Shown here piece by piece: positions 11,053-21,696 of a DNA stretch of 64,000 bases. Both the position numbers and the translations under genes were made by a program. Below the pieces are notes generated by a model, which had not been told where the DNA came from, ran no database searches, and saw nothing but the letters and a program-made list of their open reading frames with translations. This DNA comes from Aplysia californica (Eukaryota > Mollusca > Gastropoda > Aplysiida > Aplysiidae): positions 739,702 through 803,701 of the forward strand of contig NW_004797356.1 in the NCBI RefSeq assembly GCF_000002075.1, written 5' to 3'. Positions within the stretch are counted from its first letter, which is position 1. Every line of letters starts with the position of its first letter.

Positions 11053-12297
11053 CTGTCCCTGTAGGATTATGCGATTGTGCGGCCGCGTTTTTTTCGCATA
11101 ATTCTGCAACATTTGCATAATGTTGGATTCCCCGCGTTTTTTCAAGTTTTTTCCCTTTTTTTCACAAAACAATTAATTAACGCCTCGCCCTGTGACTAAA
11201 GGGAAGTAATCACCGTAATAAGTCTCATTTAAGTGACAAGTTGGTTATTTCCCTTGTTAAAAGATGTTGATAATGGGTTGGGATTTTGTTCCTTGAGTGG
11301 CTTGAGCAAGTTCAATTTTTCAATCCATCAAAAGCTTTTGTTCTCATGTCTGCCGATGTTTCATGTTTGACAGGTGTCTCTGGTTTTAGTAATGTGCCAG
11401 CATCAGAGGTCCAGATGTCCTTTTTTTTTTTTACATTTTTCTTTCCTCTATAGAGATCTATATAAAGTCCCGCATTGGAAAGGCACAGGCTGCATTTATT
11501 TCTTTGAGCAGGATTTGGAGGACCAGGGATATCTCATTACGAACAAAGCTTAGAATTTTAAACTCAAATGTGAAGTCAGTCTTGTTGTATGGATGTGAGA
11601 CGTGCATAAAGAGGATCCAGGTTTTCTTGAACAAGTGTCTGAGGAGGCTGCTGAGGATCGAATGGACAGACAGGATCACCAACGAGGAGGTATTAAGAAG
11701 AACCAGACAGAGCCCGGTCAGAGATGAGGTGGAAAGAAGACGTTGGTGATGGATTGGACACACTCTCAGGAAGTCAAGCAGCTGCATAACAAGAAAAGTG
11801 TTATATTGGAACCCACAGGGTAAAAGATCAAGGAGAAGACCTCGTGGAACCTGGAGAAGAGTCACAGAACTGGATGTACAGAAAAGTGGGAAGACGTGGA
11901 GTGAAATCGAGCGACTAGCCCAGGACAGGGAAAGGTGGAGAGTGTTTGTTCGTAGCCTATATCCTGACCCAGGGTGAGAAAGGCAAAGATGATGATGATA
12001 GAGATCTAGATCTACTGCTGAAAGTTACAGAGATTATAAAATATGTTTTGGTTGCTTTTTTTTTTCTGACAGATGTGTATTGTTTTCTTTCGAAATACAC
12101 AACAAATCACTGATACTGATATGTTCTGTTTTCAATTTTTCTGCACATAAAACATGAAAATCATGAAAATTCTTGCTGAAAAAGTGCAAAATATGTTACG
12201 AATGGTGTTACGGTAACTTGCATAATAATTTGTGCATAATTTTGCTTTTTTGTGCATAATTTGGCCATCTAAATTTGCATATAATTCTACGGGGACA
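11053..12297. mobile_element. 1.25-kb TIR element inserted in LINE fragment L2
   Basis: The left end CTGTCCCTGTAGGATTATGC and the right end GCATATAATTCTACGGGGAC(A) are inverted copies. GATAGGT flanks both sides (11046-11052 and 12298-12304), a 7-bp target duplication, or 8 bp with a mismatch. The interior is AT-rich with repeated GCATAATTT words and carries a younger LINE copy (11461-11997). No transposase is visible. A hAT-type origin is possible but unproven. Confidence 0.65.
11461..11997 (+). mobile_element. 5'-truncated LINE (family L1m), 3' end only
   Basis: The coding remnant reads LRTKLRILNSNVKSVLLYGC, RIQVFLNKCLRRLLRIEWTD, WNPQGKRSRRRPRGTWRR and LAQDRERWRVFVRSLYPDPG, the conserved C-terminus of a non-LTR reverse-transcriptase protein. 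It ends in an ATG repeat tail. ATAGAGATCTA flanks it exactly (11450-11460 and 11998-12008), an 11-bp target duplication. It was therefore inserted by target-primed reverse transcription into the older TIR element. Confidence 0.85.
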
Positions 12298-12679
12298 GAT
12301 AGGTGAAGGTCTACTTGTTGAGTCAGACGATGAAGGAGAGAAAAATGATGAAGACAAAGCTAAAACTGATCAGTGGGGCATCATCAGAAAATAAGGATCA
12401 GCCAAGAGAAACATTGAATTAAAACTTAAATCTTTATGTTTTGGTCCATTTTGGAGTTAATTTATTGATATTACTATGTTTGGTTGCTTTTTTATTGACA
12501 ATTTTTTATGTTTGACTTTGTATAAAAACAAATTTATATGATCGCTTTTCTCAAAGGGAAAGGAATAATTTTTTAAACAACATCTTAGGTGGGATCGGGT
12601 CAAAGGACCCACAGATCAATCACTGCAAATTCAATGGCTTTAGAGCAAAAAGAAAATTAACCCAGCCTATGGATACATT
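12298..12679. other. Unassigned stretch after the nested elements
   Basis: A short acidic reading frame (GLLVESDDEGEKNDEDKAKT) starts near 12310 and ends near 12390. It has no recognised match and no clear splice sites, and it may belong to the interrupted LINE. The rest is AT-rich. Confidence 0.3.
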
Positions 12680-12832
12680 GAACATTTTCAGTTGGTAGGA
12701 AATTTAGAATTTTGCCTGGGTGGCGGCCGAAGCCTACTCTTATCGATATTAGACCACCAAGGGATCTTTTACGAGTGCAACTTGCACGGGACCTCCAAGA
12801 TTTTTCGCCCTAGTCCAAGATGTTACGAGGCA
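12680..12832 (-). mobile_element. Partial SINE of family S1
   Basis: The middle part of family S1: TTTTCAGTTGGTAGGAAATT, GGTGGCGGCCGAAGCCTACT and TTAGACCACCAAGGGATCTT are shared with the full copies at 36834, 51750 and 56032. The tRNA-like head and the tail are missing here. Confidence 0.75.
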
Positions 12833-12949
12833 GGCTGGGCGGCGTCTTTGGAAATTGCCTTCCCGTTCCATTGGCAGACATTTTGAAACTGATAATTTGC
12901 CATGTAAACGTGAAGAAGATTGTGTGTGTGCTTTTTGTATATTATTATT

Positions 12950-13022
12950 TTTGCACGGGGGGCAAGCCCCCTGAACCCCCCCACCCCCACTAACAGGGGG
13001 ATAAGCCCCCCTCAAACCTCCC
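12950..13022. repeat. G/C-rich short inverted-repeat block
   Basis: GGGGGGCAAGCCCCCTGAAC and GGGGGATAAGCCCCCCTC form two adjacent self-complementary motifs in otherwise AT-rich DNA. The function is unknown. Confidence 0.5.
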
Positions 13023-13479
13023 ACTGTTATGGCTAGTGCGCATTAATATACACATATAAACACGGCGGGTCCACCAAAGTTCAATCCGGCCAAACTAATA
13101 CAAAAAAGGCAGAAAAATATTACAGGCTAATGTGGAAGGGTTCACTTAGCCTACATGGCCACTTTTGTCCTTAGCAATCACTTCTGTTTCTTTTATGTAA
13201 ACAAACGGGAAGGCCATTTCCAAAGAGCCACAGCTGGGCTATGACTAGCCTATGTTGTTGCAGTTGTCTCCAAAAACAATAATTTCAATTCAATGAGATA
13301 TTTCGATTTTGTGTTAGGCAACCTCTATTCTCACCGCGCAGGCGAGCGAGGCTTTTAGCTATTCTCACCCGATGTGCATTCACAGTGATAGCCAAGGCCA
13401 ACCAGTGTAGCGTTCACCCTTAACAAACGTTCCAGCGCCTTTGTGTTGAAAGCGTGCAATTTTGTCTGCGGGCAGTGAG

Positions 13480-13530
13480 AGAGAGACAAAGAGAAAAAGA
13501 GAGAGAGAGAGAGAGGGGGGGAGGGAGAGA

Positions 13531-13568
<38 letters not shown>
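13480..13568. repeat. (GA)n-rich microsatellite
   Basis: A GA-repeat tract broken by a GGGGGGAGGG interruption. Overlapping Ser-Leu reading frames on the minus strand are repeat artefacts. Confidence 0.95.
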
Positions 13569-13569
<1 letters not shown>

Positions 13570-13968
13570 AGTAGCGCGAGAACTTCCGGGCAAAACAAAA
13601 TGGTGACCCACGTAGTTTGGCTCGATTAAAAAAGTTAAATAGCTGTAGCATCTCTGTAGACGACTTAATTAATTTACTTAAATTTTGTGTTTTAACATCA
13701 TTTTTTATCTTTGTTTTTGTCAATTTGATCGTCCACACCGATAGACAGTATTCAGAAAGAGACAGAGAGATCTCGAGAGAGGAGGAGTAGATCTTGCGAG
13801 AACTTCCAGGCAAAACAAAATGGCAACCCGTGTAGTTTGGCTCGATTCGAAAAGTGAAATAGCCATAGCATCTTTGTAGACGATCAAATTAGCTTACTTT
13901 TGGGCTACGTCATTTTTTCTTTGCTTTTGTCAATTTGATCATCCACACCGGTAGACAGTGTGTATATT
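13566..13968. repeat. Tandem duplication, period about 223 bp
   Basis: Two diverged copies (about 13566-13760 and 13789-13968) share GCGAGAACTTCC, GGCAAAACAAAATGG, GTAGTTTGGCTCGATT and TTTGTCAATTTGATC followed by CCACACCG. The GA tract and flanks differ between copies. The flanking motif CTATTCTCACCC (13360) and its inverse GGGTGAGGATAG (14076) may mark a surrounding element. Confidence 0.7.
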
Positions 13969-14179
13969 CTGAAATGAGGAAAAACATGTCTTGTTTCACA
14001 CCAGGTGGGAATAGCCAACGCTGGAAAGTCTCACCCCGGGTGAGAGGTCGATTGTATTTTTATTCTTACTGTGGGTGAGGATAGCCACTTCCTTTGTGTT
14101 AACTTTCAAGTGTCGTTCAGTGACAGCTAAATCTGGATCGAAGTGGCTAGTGGCTAGCCTGAGAGAGAGTCTAGTGATT

Positions 14180-15067
14180 ATTCGGACTCGAGTCCGAATA
14201 TGAAAAAATGTTATTCGGACTCTAATTCTTGTCCTGCATCACTTCCGACTTCCTGTGACTAGTGACTCCGGCTTCCTGTCCTGCCTCACTCGTGACTCGC
14301 CTCAGGCTGGGTAGAGACCGGGATTACTTCGGGCAAAAAGGCGTTTTGTGCAGGAGCCGAGTTTTTATTTTATGATGAATTTGAGGCCAGCCTGAAAAGT
14401 TCGCTTCTAATAAATGTTTATTTGTCAAGAGATCATCAGAAGCAATTAAAGATGGCTCGTTAGCGTGTGTCAAGGTCGGATGGGCAGCCTGCACACGTGT
14501 GGCTGTGTGCGTGTCAGGGAGGGGGTGGGGGGCACTATCGGTCCGGGCGTTGAACGTCCCATACGCGTCAGTCTTTTTCCCCCTGGCAACTGATCATTAT
14601 TACAATAATAAGCTAATCTTGACGTAGATCTACGTAATGAATTGTGCACTGGTCTATGGAATCAAAAGTTACCGTATGCTTTTTCTTGGTAAACAATCGA
14701 GATGACACAGGCTTGTGTATTTGAACGAATCGGTCTTTTTTTTACACAGCTCATAATATTGCAGGTGCCAGGTGGTCTGCTAATCTTCAATTTTACCTTT
14801 TTCTACAACAAAGAAAGTGGGAAACATGGGGGGGCGTATCAATGAGGCGGCGGGCATCGGATCGGCAGAAAAGGTGTGGGGGAAGCTAAAAATGGCGAAA
14901 AATGGAAGCACTGAACGTTAGACCTATAGAACGAAGACACTTCCTTTTTTCCGGACCCGAGCCCGAATATCATTTTTTCATATTGGGACTCGAGTCCGAA
15001 TAAGAATTTTTTTTATTCGGACTCGAGTCCGAATATGAAAAAATGTTATTCGGACTCGAGTCCGAAT
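14180..15067. repeat. Cluster of a perfect 20-bp palindrome
   Basis: ATTCGGACTCGAGTCCGAAT, its own reverse complement, occurs intact at 14180-14199, 15015-15034 and 15048-15067, with one near copy ending about 15001 and partial copies at 14213 and 14950. Copies are joined by ATGAAAAAATGTT. The 14200-14940 interval between the two groups holds no recognised gene. Confidence 0.85.
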
Positions 15068-15087
15068 AACGACGGCCTTAATTTTAA

Positions 15088-15917
<830 letters not shown>

Positions 15918-16076
15918 TAATTTTAATACAAACTCTTGCTAGCTTACTAGATCTACAGATCTAGATCTAGATCTAGATATATAGACTGTAGATCTAGATT
16001 TTAGATCTAGATCTCTATATAGATCTAGATCTAATCTAGATTCTAGTCTAGATCTAGATTTCTAGTCTAGATTGTA

Positions 16077-16715
16077 GTTGTTAGGCTACACTTACTTGAT
16101 TAAATTTAGTTACACAAACAACACTCGTCTTTCACTGTGTAGTAGAATATAAGCAGCATGCCTGTGCGTCAAACCAAGAAAAAAGCAATTATATGTACGT
16201 ATGCAACTTGGAATATTACATTATTTATAAAAACGATCTTCCAGCCACTGCTGAGCGTTTCCGTTGGCTGTCTTTTGTCACAGTCGACACTGTTGTTTTC
16301 ACTGTTGTTTGATGCGTTGAGCAGATTTCTACCCTGCGTTAAACATTGGTAATATGGTTTACTTTAGTCCCCAGCAGTCTACAAATTTGAATTGCGTGGG
16401 TTCCGGCTACTTAGATATTAGATCCGTTGTAATTATAATTAATTATCAGATAATAATTATAACAACATTTTTTTATATTTTGTGTAGCTAGAATTATTGC
16501 ACTGATATGGTCAGATATATGCATTGTGCTGACACCAATTTATCCTCTCTTTCTTTATTTTAATTTAGGCCCCTATGTAGCCTAGAAATGTAAAGGGCGT
16601 ATAATAATATAGCGAAAAAACCATCTAGGGCAGACGTGGCGGCTCGTGGTTTATAGAACTGACCGGTCATCATTCACATAGACTCTTTCTTGCTCCCCCC
16701 CCCCCCCACCCGCTT
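16077..16715. other. No recognised gene
   Basis: An AT-rich stretch. The longest open frame (about 16158-16352) has no homology that I recognise and no splice context. The end carries a C-run at about 16697. Confidence 0.4.
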
Positions 16716-17030
<315 letters not shown>

Positions 17031-17040
17031 CACTGTAAAC

Positions 17041-19086
17041 ATTTTAATATAATGTGAAAGAGCTGAATTACGGCCGTGTCAAGAAACAATATTATGATTA
17101 ATGTATGATGGAAGTTACTGAGTTAATAGAAACTGACTTGAACGGCATAGAAAAAGAAACACTACTAGAGTCTATGCAAGAAAGCAAACTGAAAGTGAGA
17201 AGCGCAATAAACTGCTGGTCTTCGCTTTCGTTACTTTAACCAAAGACTTTTACTTTCTACACACCCTCACACAATATCGACGTGCACTCGACCTGTAAAT
17301 ATGTAATAAGAACAGTACCGAATGGTGGCAAAAAGTCAATTGATACTGTACCAATGACGCTGTCCCATGCAGATTATGTCTACTGTCAGATACTATACAA
17401 AGCTGGACAAAGTTAGCACACAACAGTTTTCCATCTTTATGTAATCAAACGTTCTTCATCACACTTCTCAGCTCTCAGAACACTGTTGTAACAAAGTGGG
17501 GAAGTGTGGCAAATGCTAATTATAGAACTTGGTGTCTGTCTGGGGTGACAATGGATAAAGGGAGGGAAGGGAGGGGGTATGCCTATTGTTTTCGGCCCAG
17601 ACTCTGACAGCTGAGAGCCTATCGCTCCTCGTTATAATTCTTCTTATATATATCTTCACTAGACGATTTCTCTTTTCGCCGGCTAGACTCATATGGGGCC
17701 AGATACGGTATTAGTGGGGAGAAAGCGATGAATAATCACCAAACAGGAACTATAGGTTGCTAAAAATTCAATAAAACAAAAAAGATTAGTGCCATGCTGA
17801 CAATAAATGTCCTGATGATAGTTAGAGAAAGGCTGAATGATAAGTACATGTATTGCTGATAAATAATACATGTGTCTGTTCTGCTCAAGACTCATTACAG
17901 TCTCATAATTGATTTTGTAAGCAACACAGAGGCCAATTTGGCAATCAAGGGATGCTATATTCGCTCTTAGGGCAGTCGATGGATTTGCCCAGTGGACTGT
18001 AGCCGCCATGATAGTTTGTCCTCATACGAAGTTCCGTGACGTAACGGCTTGACGGGAGACGATTTAAATTAACGAGCGGGTGCGATAAGCAAAGGTGAAG
18101 GAATGAGTCTCTGTCGCGACGAAACAGTAGAGAATCCCACTGTCTATTTGAACGCCTCCAAATCGGCCTAGTGCATTTTAAATGATAATACATGTTTATT
18201 CGGATTTACTTAAAACTGAATGAAAATCATCATCAGCAATAAATCTCTTGTCAATAGTCCAGCTGACAAAAATTTGACAGGCACCGTAACAAACCGCCCC
18301 TGATCTAGGGCCAAATGAAAAATCGTTACATAACGCTTAACATTTGATTTTTGCTAAAGCAATTAATGTTTGAGATGGAATTTGAATATTATCTATTTCT
18401 TAAGCACACGTGTTTAATTCCTGTGCTGATAATTAGCACGTGATCTCGCCAGAGACCGTATTTTTAAAGATAATAATTATTATTGGCCTAGGCTAAGGGC
18501 CTAGATTTTTAGTTCAAATCGGTAAAATTGGTGAAAACTGAATTTTTGAATTTGCGATTATTCGAGGAGACAGAGATGACTACTAAGGGGGGAGGGGGGG
18601 GGGGCTACACCCCAAAGCCCCGATTCAGTTCAAAATTATGGAATTTGAGTTGTAGGCATTTGTAGCTTCGTCAGCCTCTCCTACAACTATTTCATTTCGT
18701 AAGAACCCCAAAAACCGAATTTTTTCTCATACCGGGCATGTTTCTCACCACCATTTCCTTATAAAGTCAATATTTTATTTTTCTTTACCGGCCGTTTTCT
18801 CAAACCGCGACTTTTGTCTACACGTTTTTGAATAACTCCACCATTTTTCTTCCAATCTTCATGAAATTTTCACAGAATTAAGAGAAGATGTAATAGTAAA
18901 AATTTGTCTGTTGAATTTTTTATATTTTGGAACAGTTTTTTGTTGGTGGTGTCTTGAGTGTGAATTTTCACGTATTTTTTTTTTTTGCTAACTTGAATGG
19001 TAGCCTACCTCAGAAAAAAAATTCATTAAAATTTTAAAAATCCGTTTAGGAAAAAAACAACAGACTAATTTTTAGATTTAATGTTT
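17041..19086. other. No recognised gene; AT-rich intergenic DNA
   Basis: I found no supported exon, RNA or complete element here. A G-run with GGGGGGGCTACACC (about 18595-18612) has an inverted partner at about 19806-19825, which may mark the ends of a broken element around the LINE copy. Confidence 0.4.
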
Positions 19087-19098
19087 GTTAACACGCAT

Positions 19099-19583
19099 CA
19101 TCATTGCCTTTCTCACCCTGCACCAGGGTATAGGCCACGGACAAACACCCTCCACTTTTCTCTATCCTGGGCTAGCTTCTTGATGCTATTCCATGTCTTC
19201 CCACTTTTCTGTACATCGATTTCTGTGATTCTCCTCCAGTTTCCACGAGGTCTTCCCCTTGATCTCTTGCCCTGTGGGTTCCAATCCAAAACTTTCTTTG
19301 TTATGCAGCTGCCTGACTTCCTGAGAGTATGTCCAATCCTTCGCCACCGCCTTCTTCCTACCTCATCTCTGACTGGGATCTGTCTTGTTTTCCTTAACAC
19401 TTCCACATTGATGACCCTGTCTGTCCATCTGATCCTCAGTAACACTCTTAGACACCTGTTCAAGAAAACCTGTCTTTATACAAGTCTGTGATGCTTTCCA
19501 TGCCTCACATCCATACACCAGGACTGATCGACTTCACGTTTGAATTGAACACCCTCATCTTTGTTCGAAGTGAGATCTCTCTG
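19099..19583 (-). mobile_element. 5'-truncated LINE (family L1m), 3' end only
   Basis: On the minus strand it encodes CLRVLLRIRWTDRVINVEVL, VLDWNPQGKRSRGRPRGNWR and LAQDREKWRVFVRGLYPGAG, the same C-terminus as the copy at 11461. It ends in an ATG tail at its left border. GTTAACACGCAT flanks both sides exactly (19087-19098 and 19584-19595), a 12-bp target duplication. The clean duplication and a mostly open frame suggest a fairly recent insertion. Confidence 0.85.
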
Positions 19584-19595
19584 GTTAACACGCAT

Positions 19596-20061
19596 GCAAA
19601 AAACCAATCAATTTCCAATAGCAATAAGTGCGGTATTCATTACGTAAGACATGTCATGTCAACAAAATCCAATATGGCCGCCGTATCCATGGAAACAAAA
19701 CTTTTTTTTTCAAGTTTGATTGCGGTTTTAAAGACTCCTTACTATACTTGTTATATGTGTCAAATTTGGTAAAATGTGGTCCAGTAATAAGCAAGATAGC
19801 CTTCAGGTGTAGCCCCCCCGCCCCCCCCCCCCTTAAATTTCAGTAATAATACCAATTAATAATGAAATGCAAAGCCTGTTAATGGTAATTACAAAAAAAT
19901 TTAACATAGGTTAAAAATAATAATAATATTATAATAATATAAAAATAGCCAAGACTGACGGTACGAAGATGGATGATGATAATAATTAATAATAATTATT
20001 ATTATGACTATTATTATCATTAGCCTATTATTATCATTGTAATAATAATAATAATAATAAA
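19596..20061. other. No recognised gene; TAA/ATT simple sequence
   Basis: It contains a C-run (19806-19832) and short ATA/ATT runs. No coding or RNA signal is supported. Confidence 0.4.
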
Positions 20062-20119
20062 GTGACTATACCTCCGAACGCTCGGGGAAAAAAACTTGAT
20101 CTCTATTTCTCCGAACGGT
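20062..20119. repeat. Detached copy of a MITE end
   Basis: This 58-base piece is nearly identical to the left arm of the element that starts at 20223: GTGACTATACCTCCGAACGC, TCGGGG and CTATTTCTCCGAACGG. The (TTA)n array separates it from that arm. Confidence 0.8.
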
Positions 20120-20136
20120 ATTGTTATTATAATCAT

Positions 20137-20141
20137 TATAA

Positions 20142-20220
<79 letters not shown>
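20137..20220. repeat. (TTA)n microsatellite
   Basis: About 25 TTA/ATT units lie between the detached end copy and the MITE left arm. A TTATTA run also follows the MITE right arm. Confidence 0.95.
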
Positions 20221-20222
20221 GA

Positions 20223-20649
20223 AGTGACTATACCTCCGAACGCTCGGGGAAAAAAACTTGATCTCTATTTCTCCGAACGGTTTCCGTTCTCGAGATTTCT
20301 TGGTTATTTGCGAGATTAAGGCGTCATCTTTCACTTTCATTCTGTCATTCTGCGAGGACTGGGGAAGAAGCATTTTTTGCATCGAATTCAATTTCTAGAG
20401 CTAGAGATTTTTAAATGTCTGAATATTCAGATACTTCTTGTGGTTGGGACCGTTCCCGGACTATACTTCATTTGAAAATGCCTTCAAAAGGTATTGCAAG
20501 AAATTAGGACTGCTCGACCTTGGCAGTAACCTAGCTATTTTACATTTAGTTAGTCACCCCTAAAGCAAAAACAAAAATCCTTCGTGTAAAAAAAAAAAAT
20601 CCCTCCACGCCCCCCCACCCCTCCCTCCGTCCCCACACCTCGTTCACAC

Positions 20650-20710
<61 letters not shown>

Positions 20711-20862
20711 ACACATACACACACACACATATACACACACACGCACGCGTGCGGGCCACCCCATTCGCAAATTATCAACGAATCTTGAGAACGGAAACCG
20801 TTCGGAAAAATAGAGTTCAAGTTTATTTTCCCGAGCGTTCGGAGAAATAGAGCCGGCCTTAT
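20223..20862. mobile_element. MITE with about 95-bp TIRs (family R3)
   Basis: The left arm 20223-20316 matches the reverse complement of 20765-20862 over CTCCGAACGCTCGGG, CTTGA.CTCTATTT.TCCGAA, CGGTTTCCGTTCTC and TTTGCGA. The interior contains a C-rich tract and an AC microsatellite but no transposase. It sits in TTA repeats, so the target duplication (perhaps TTATTA) is ambiguous. Confidence 0.7.
20653..20704. repeat. (AC)n microsatellite
   Basis: About 25 AC units, followed by impure AC to 20742. It lies inside the MITE at 20223-20862. Confidence 0.95.
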
Positions 20863-20885
20863 TACTATTATAAATAAATATGCCT

Positions 20886-20886
20886 A

Positions 20887-20941
<55 letters not shown>

Positions 20942-21001
20942 CAATGATCTTCTTCTTCTTCTTCTTCTTCTTCTTCTTCTTCTTCTTCTTCTTCTTCTTC
21001 A
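20886..21001. repeat. (GAT)n and (CTT)n trinucleotide arrays
   Basis: About 18 GAT units followed directly by about 17 CTT units. The Ser-rich minus-strand frame across it is an artefact. Confidence 0.95.
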
Positions 21002-21399
21002 GTTAAAGGTACTTTAACCTAATATCGTAGAAATACAAAGGAAACTAGCCTTATAATTTTAATATCAAATTTATATTTTAATTAATTAATGTAGGGCCCA
21101 TAAATAACTGGGCCAACAACTTAAATTATAGGCATACTCTCCGGGAATCCCCTAAAAGAAGTGACGTCAGTAACTGCCCCTCAACTTCTCTGTACCTGCT
21201 AAAAATAGCTTTGTCTTCCAGGAACTTAAACTTTCAGAGTTGGCCTATGTCGGATAGCGAGCGAGACTTCATCAGTGGTAAGCCCCGTTTCTTCGGGGTG
21301 ATGACAGGCAAAGTGTAACAGAGAAGTGAAAAGTGAAACGAATAAGTAGAAGAATATTTATTTAACGGTGTTTGTTTAAATTGTTATTAGGTTTAGACT

Positions 21400-21657
21400 C
21401 TAGGACGCAATCAAGAACTGTGTGGATAGATCTATCCCGTTGCCATCACTTTCGGTTTCCTCCTCCGAGGAAAGACCTCGAGTCGAGTCGAGTCGAGACG
21501 AGCGAGCGCCATTTGTATTGTCAGCCTCCACGGTAACCTAGCTGTCGAATCAACATTCAGCTAATGCTTAAGCCTTTTACTATCGTTGACTGTTTATTCA
21601 TGCCATTGATGAAATCCCGATTCGTATTGTGACTCAATGACATGACAAGTGTCCATA
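21400..21657 (+). promoter_or_regulatory. 5' flank and probable 5' UTR of the macro-domain-like gene
   Basis: The DNA becomes locally CpG-rich (GAGTCGAGTCGAGTCGAGAC, GAGCGAGCGCC) just before the ATG at 21658, as expected for a metazoan CpG-type promoter. No TATA box is convincing. An in-frame TGA 15 bases upstream of the ATG supports the start. The exact transcription start cannot be seen. Confidence 0.4.
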
Positions 21658-21696
21658 ATGGCGGAGAAAACAACAAGGAATGCGGGTTACTTGAAG
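21658..21696 (+). CDS. Macro-like gene exon 1 (start)
   Basis: It encodes MAEKTTRNAGYLK and ends AAG/gtgagt in phase 0. An upstream in-frame TGA fixes the ATG. The Tc1/mariner element begins 23 bases after the exon end. Confidence 0.75.

Noticed and set aside
18590-19832. Inverted G/C runs (GGGGGGGCTACACC and its complement) as TIRs of an element around the LINE
   Set aside because: The match is mostly homopolymer and does not extend into the flanks; no target duplication was found.
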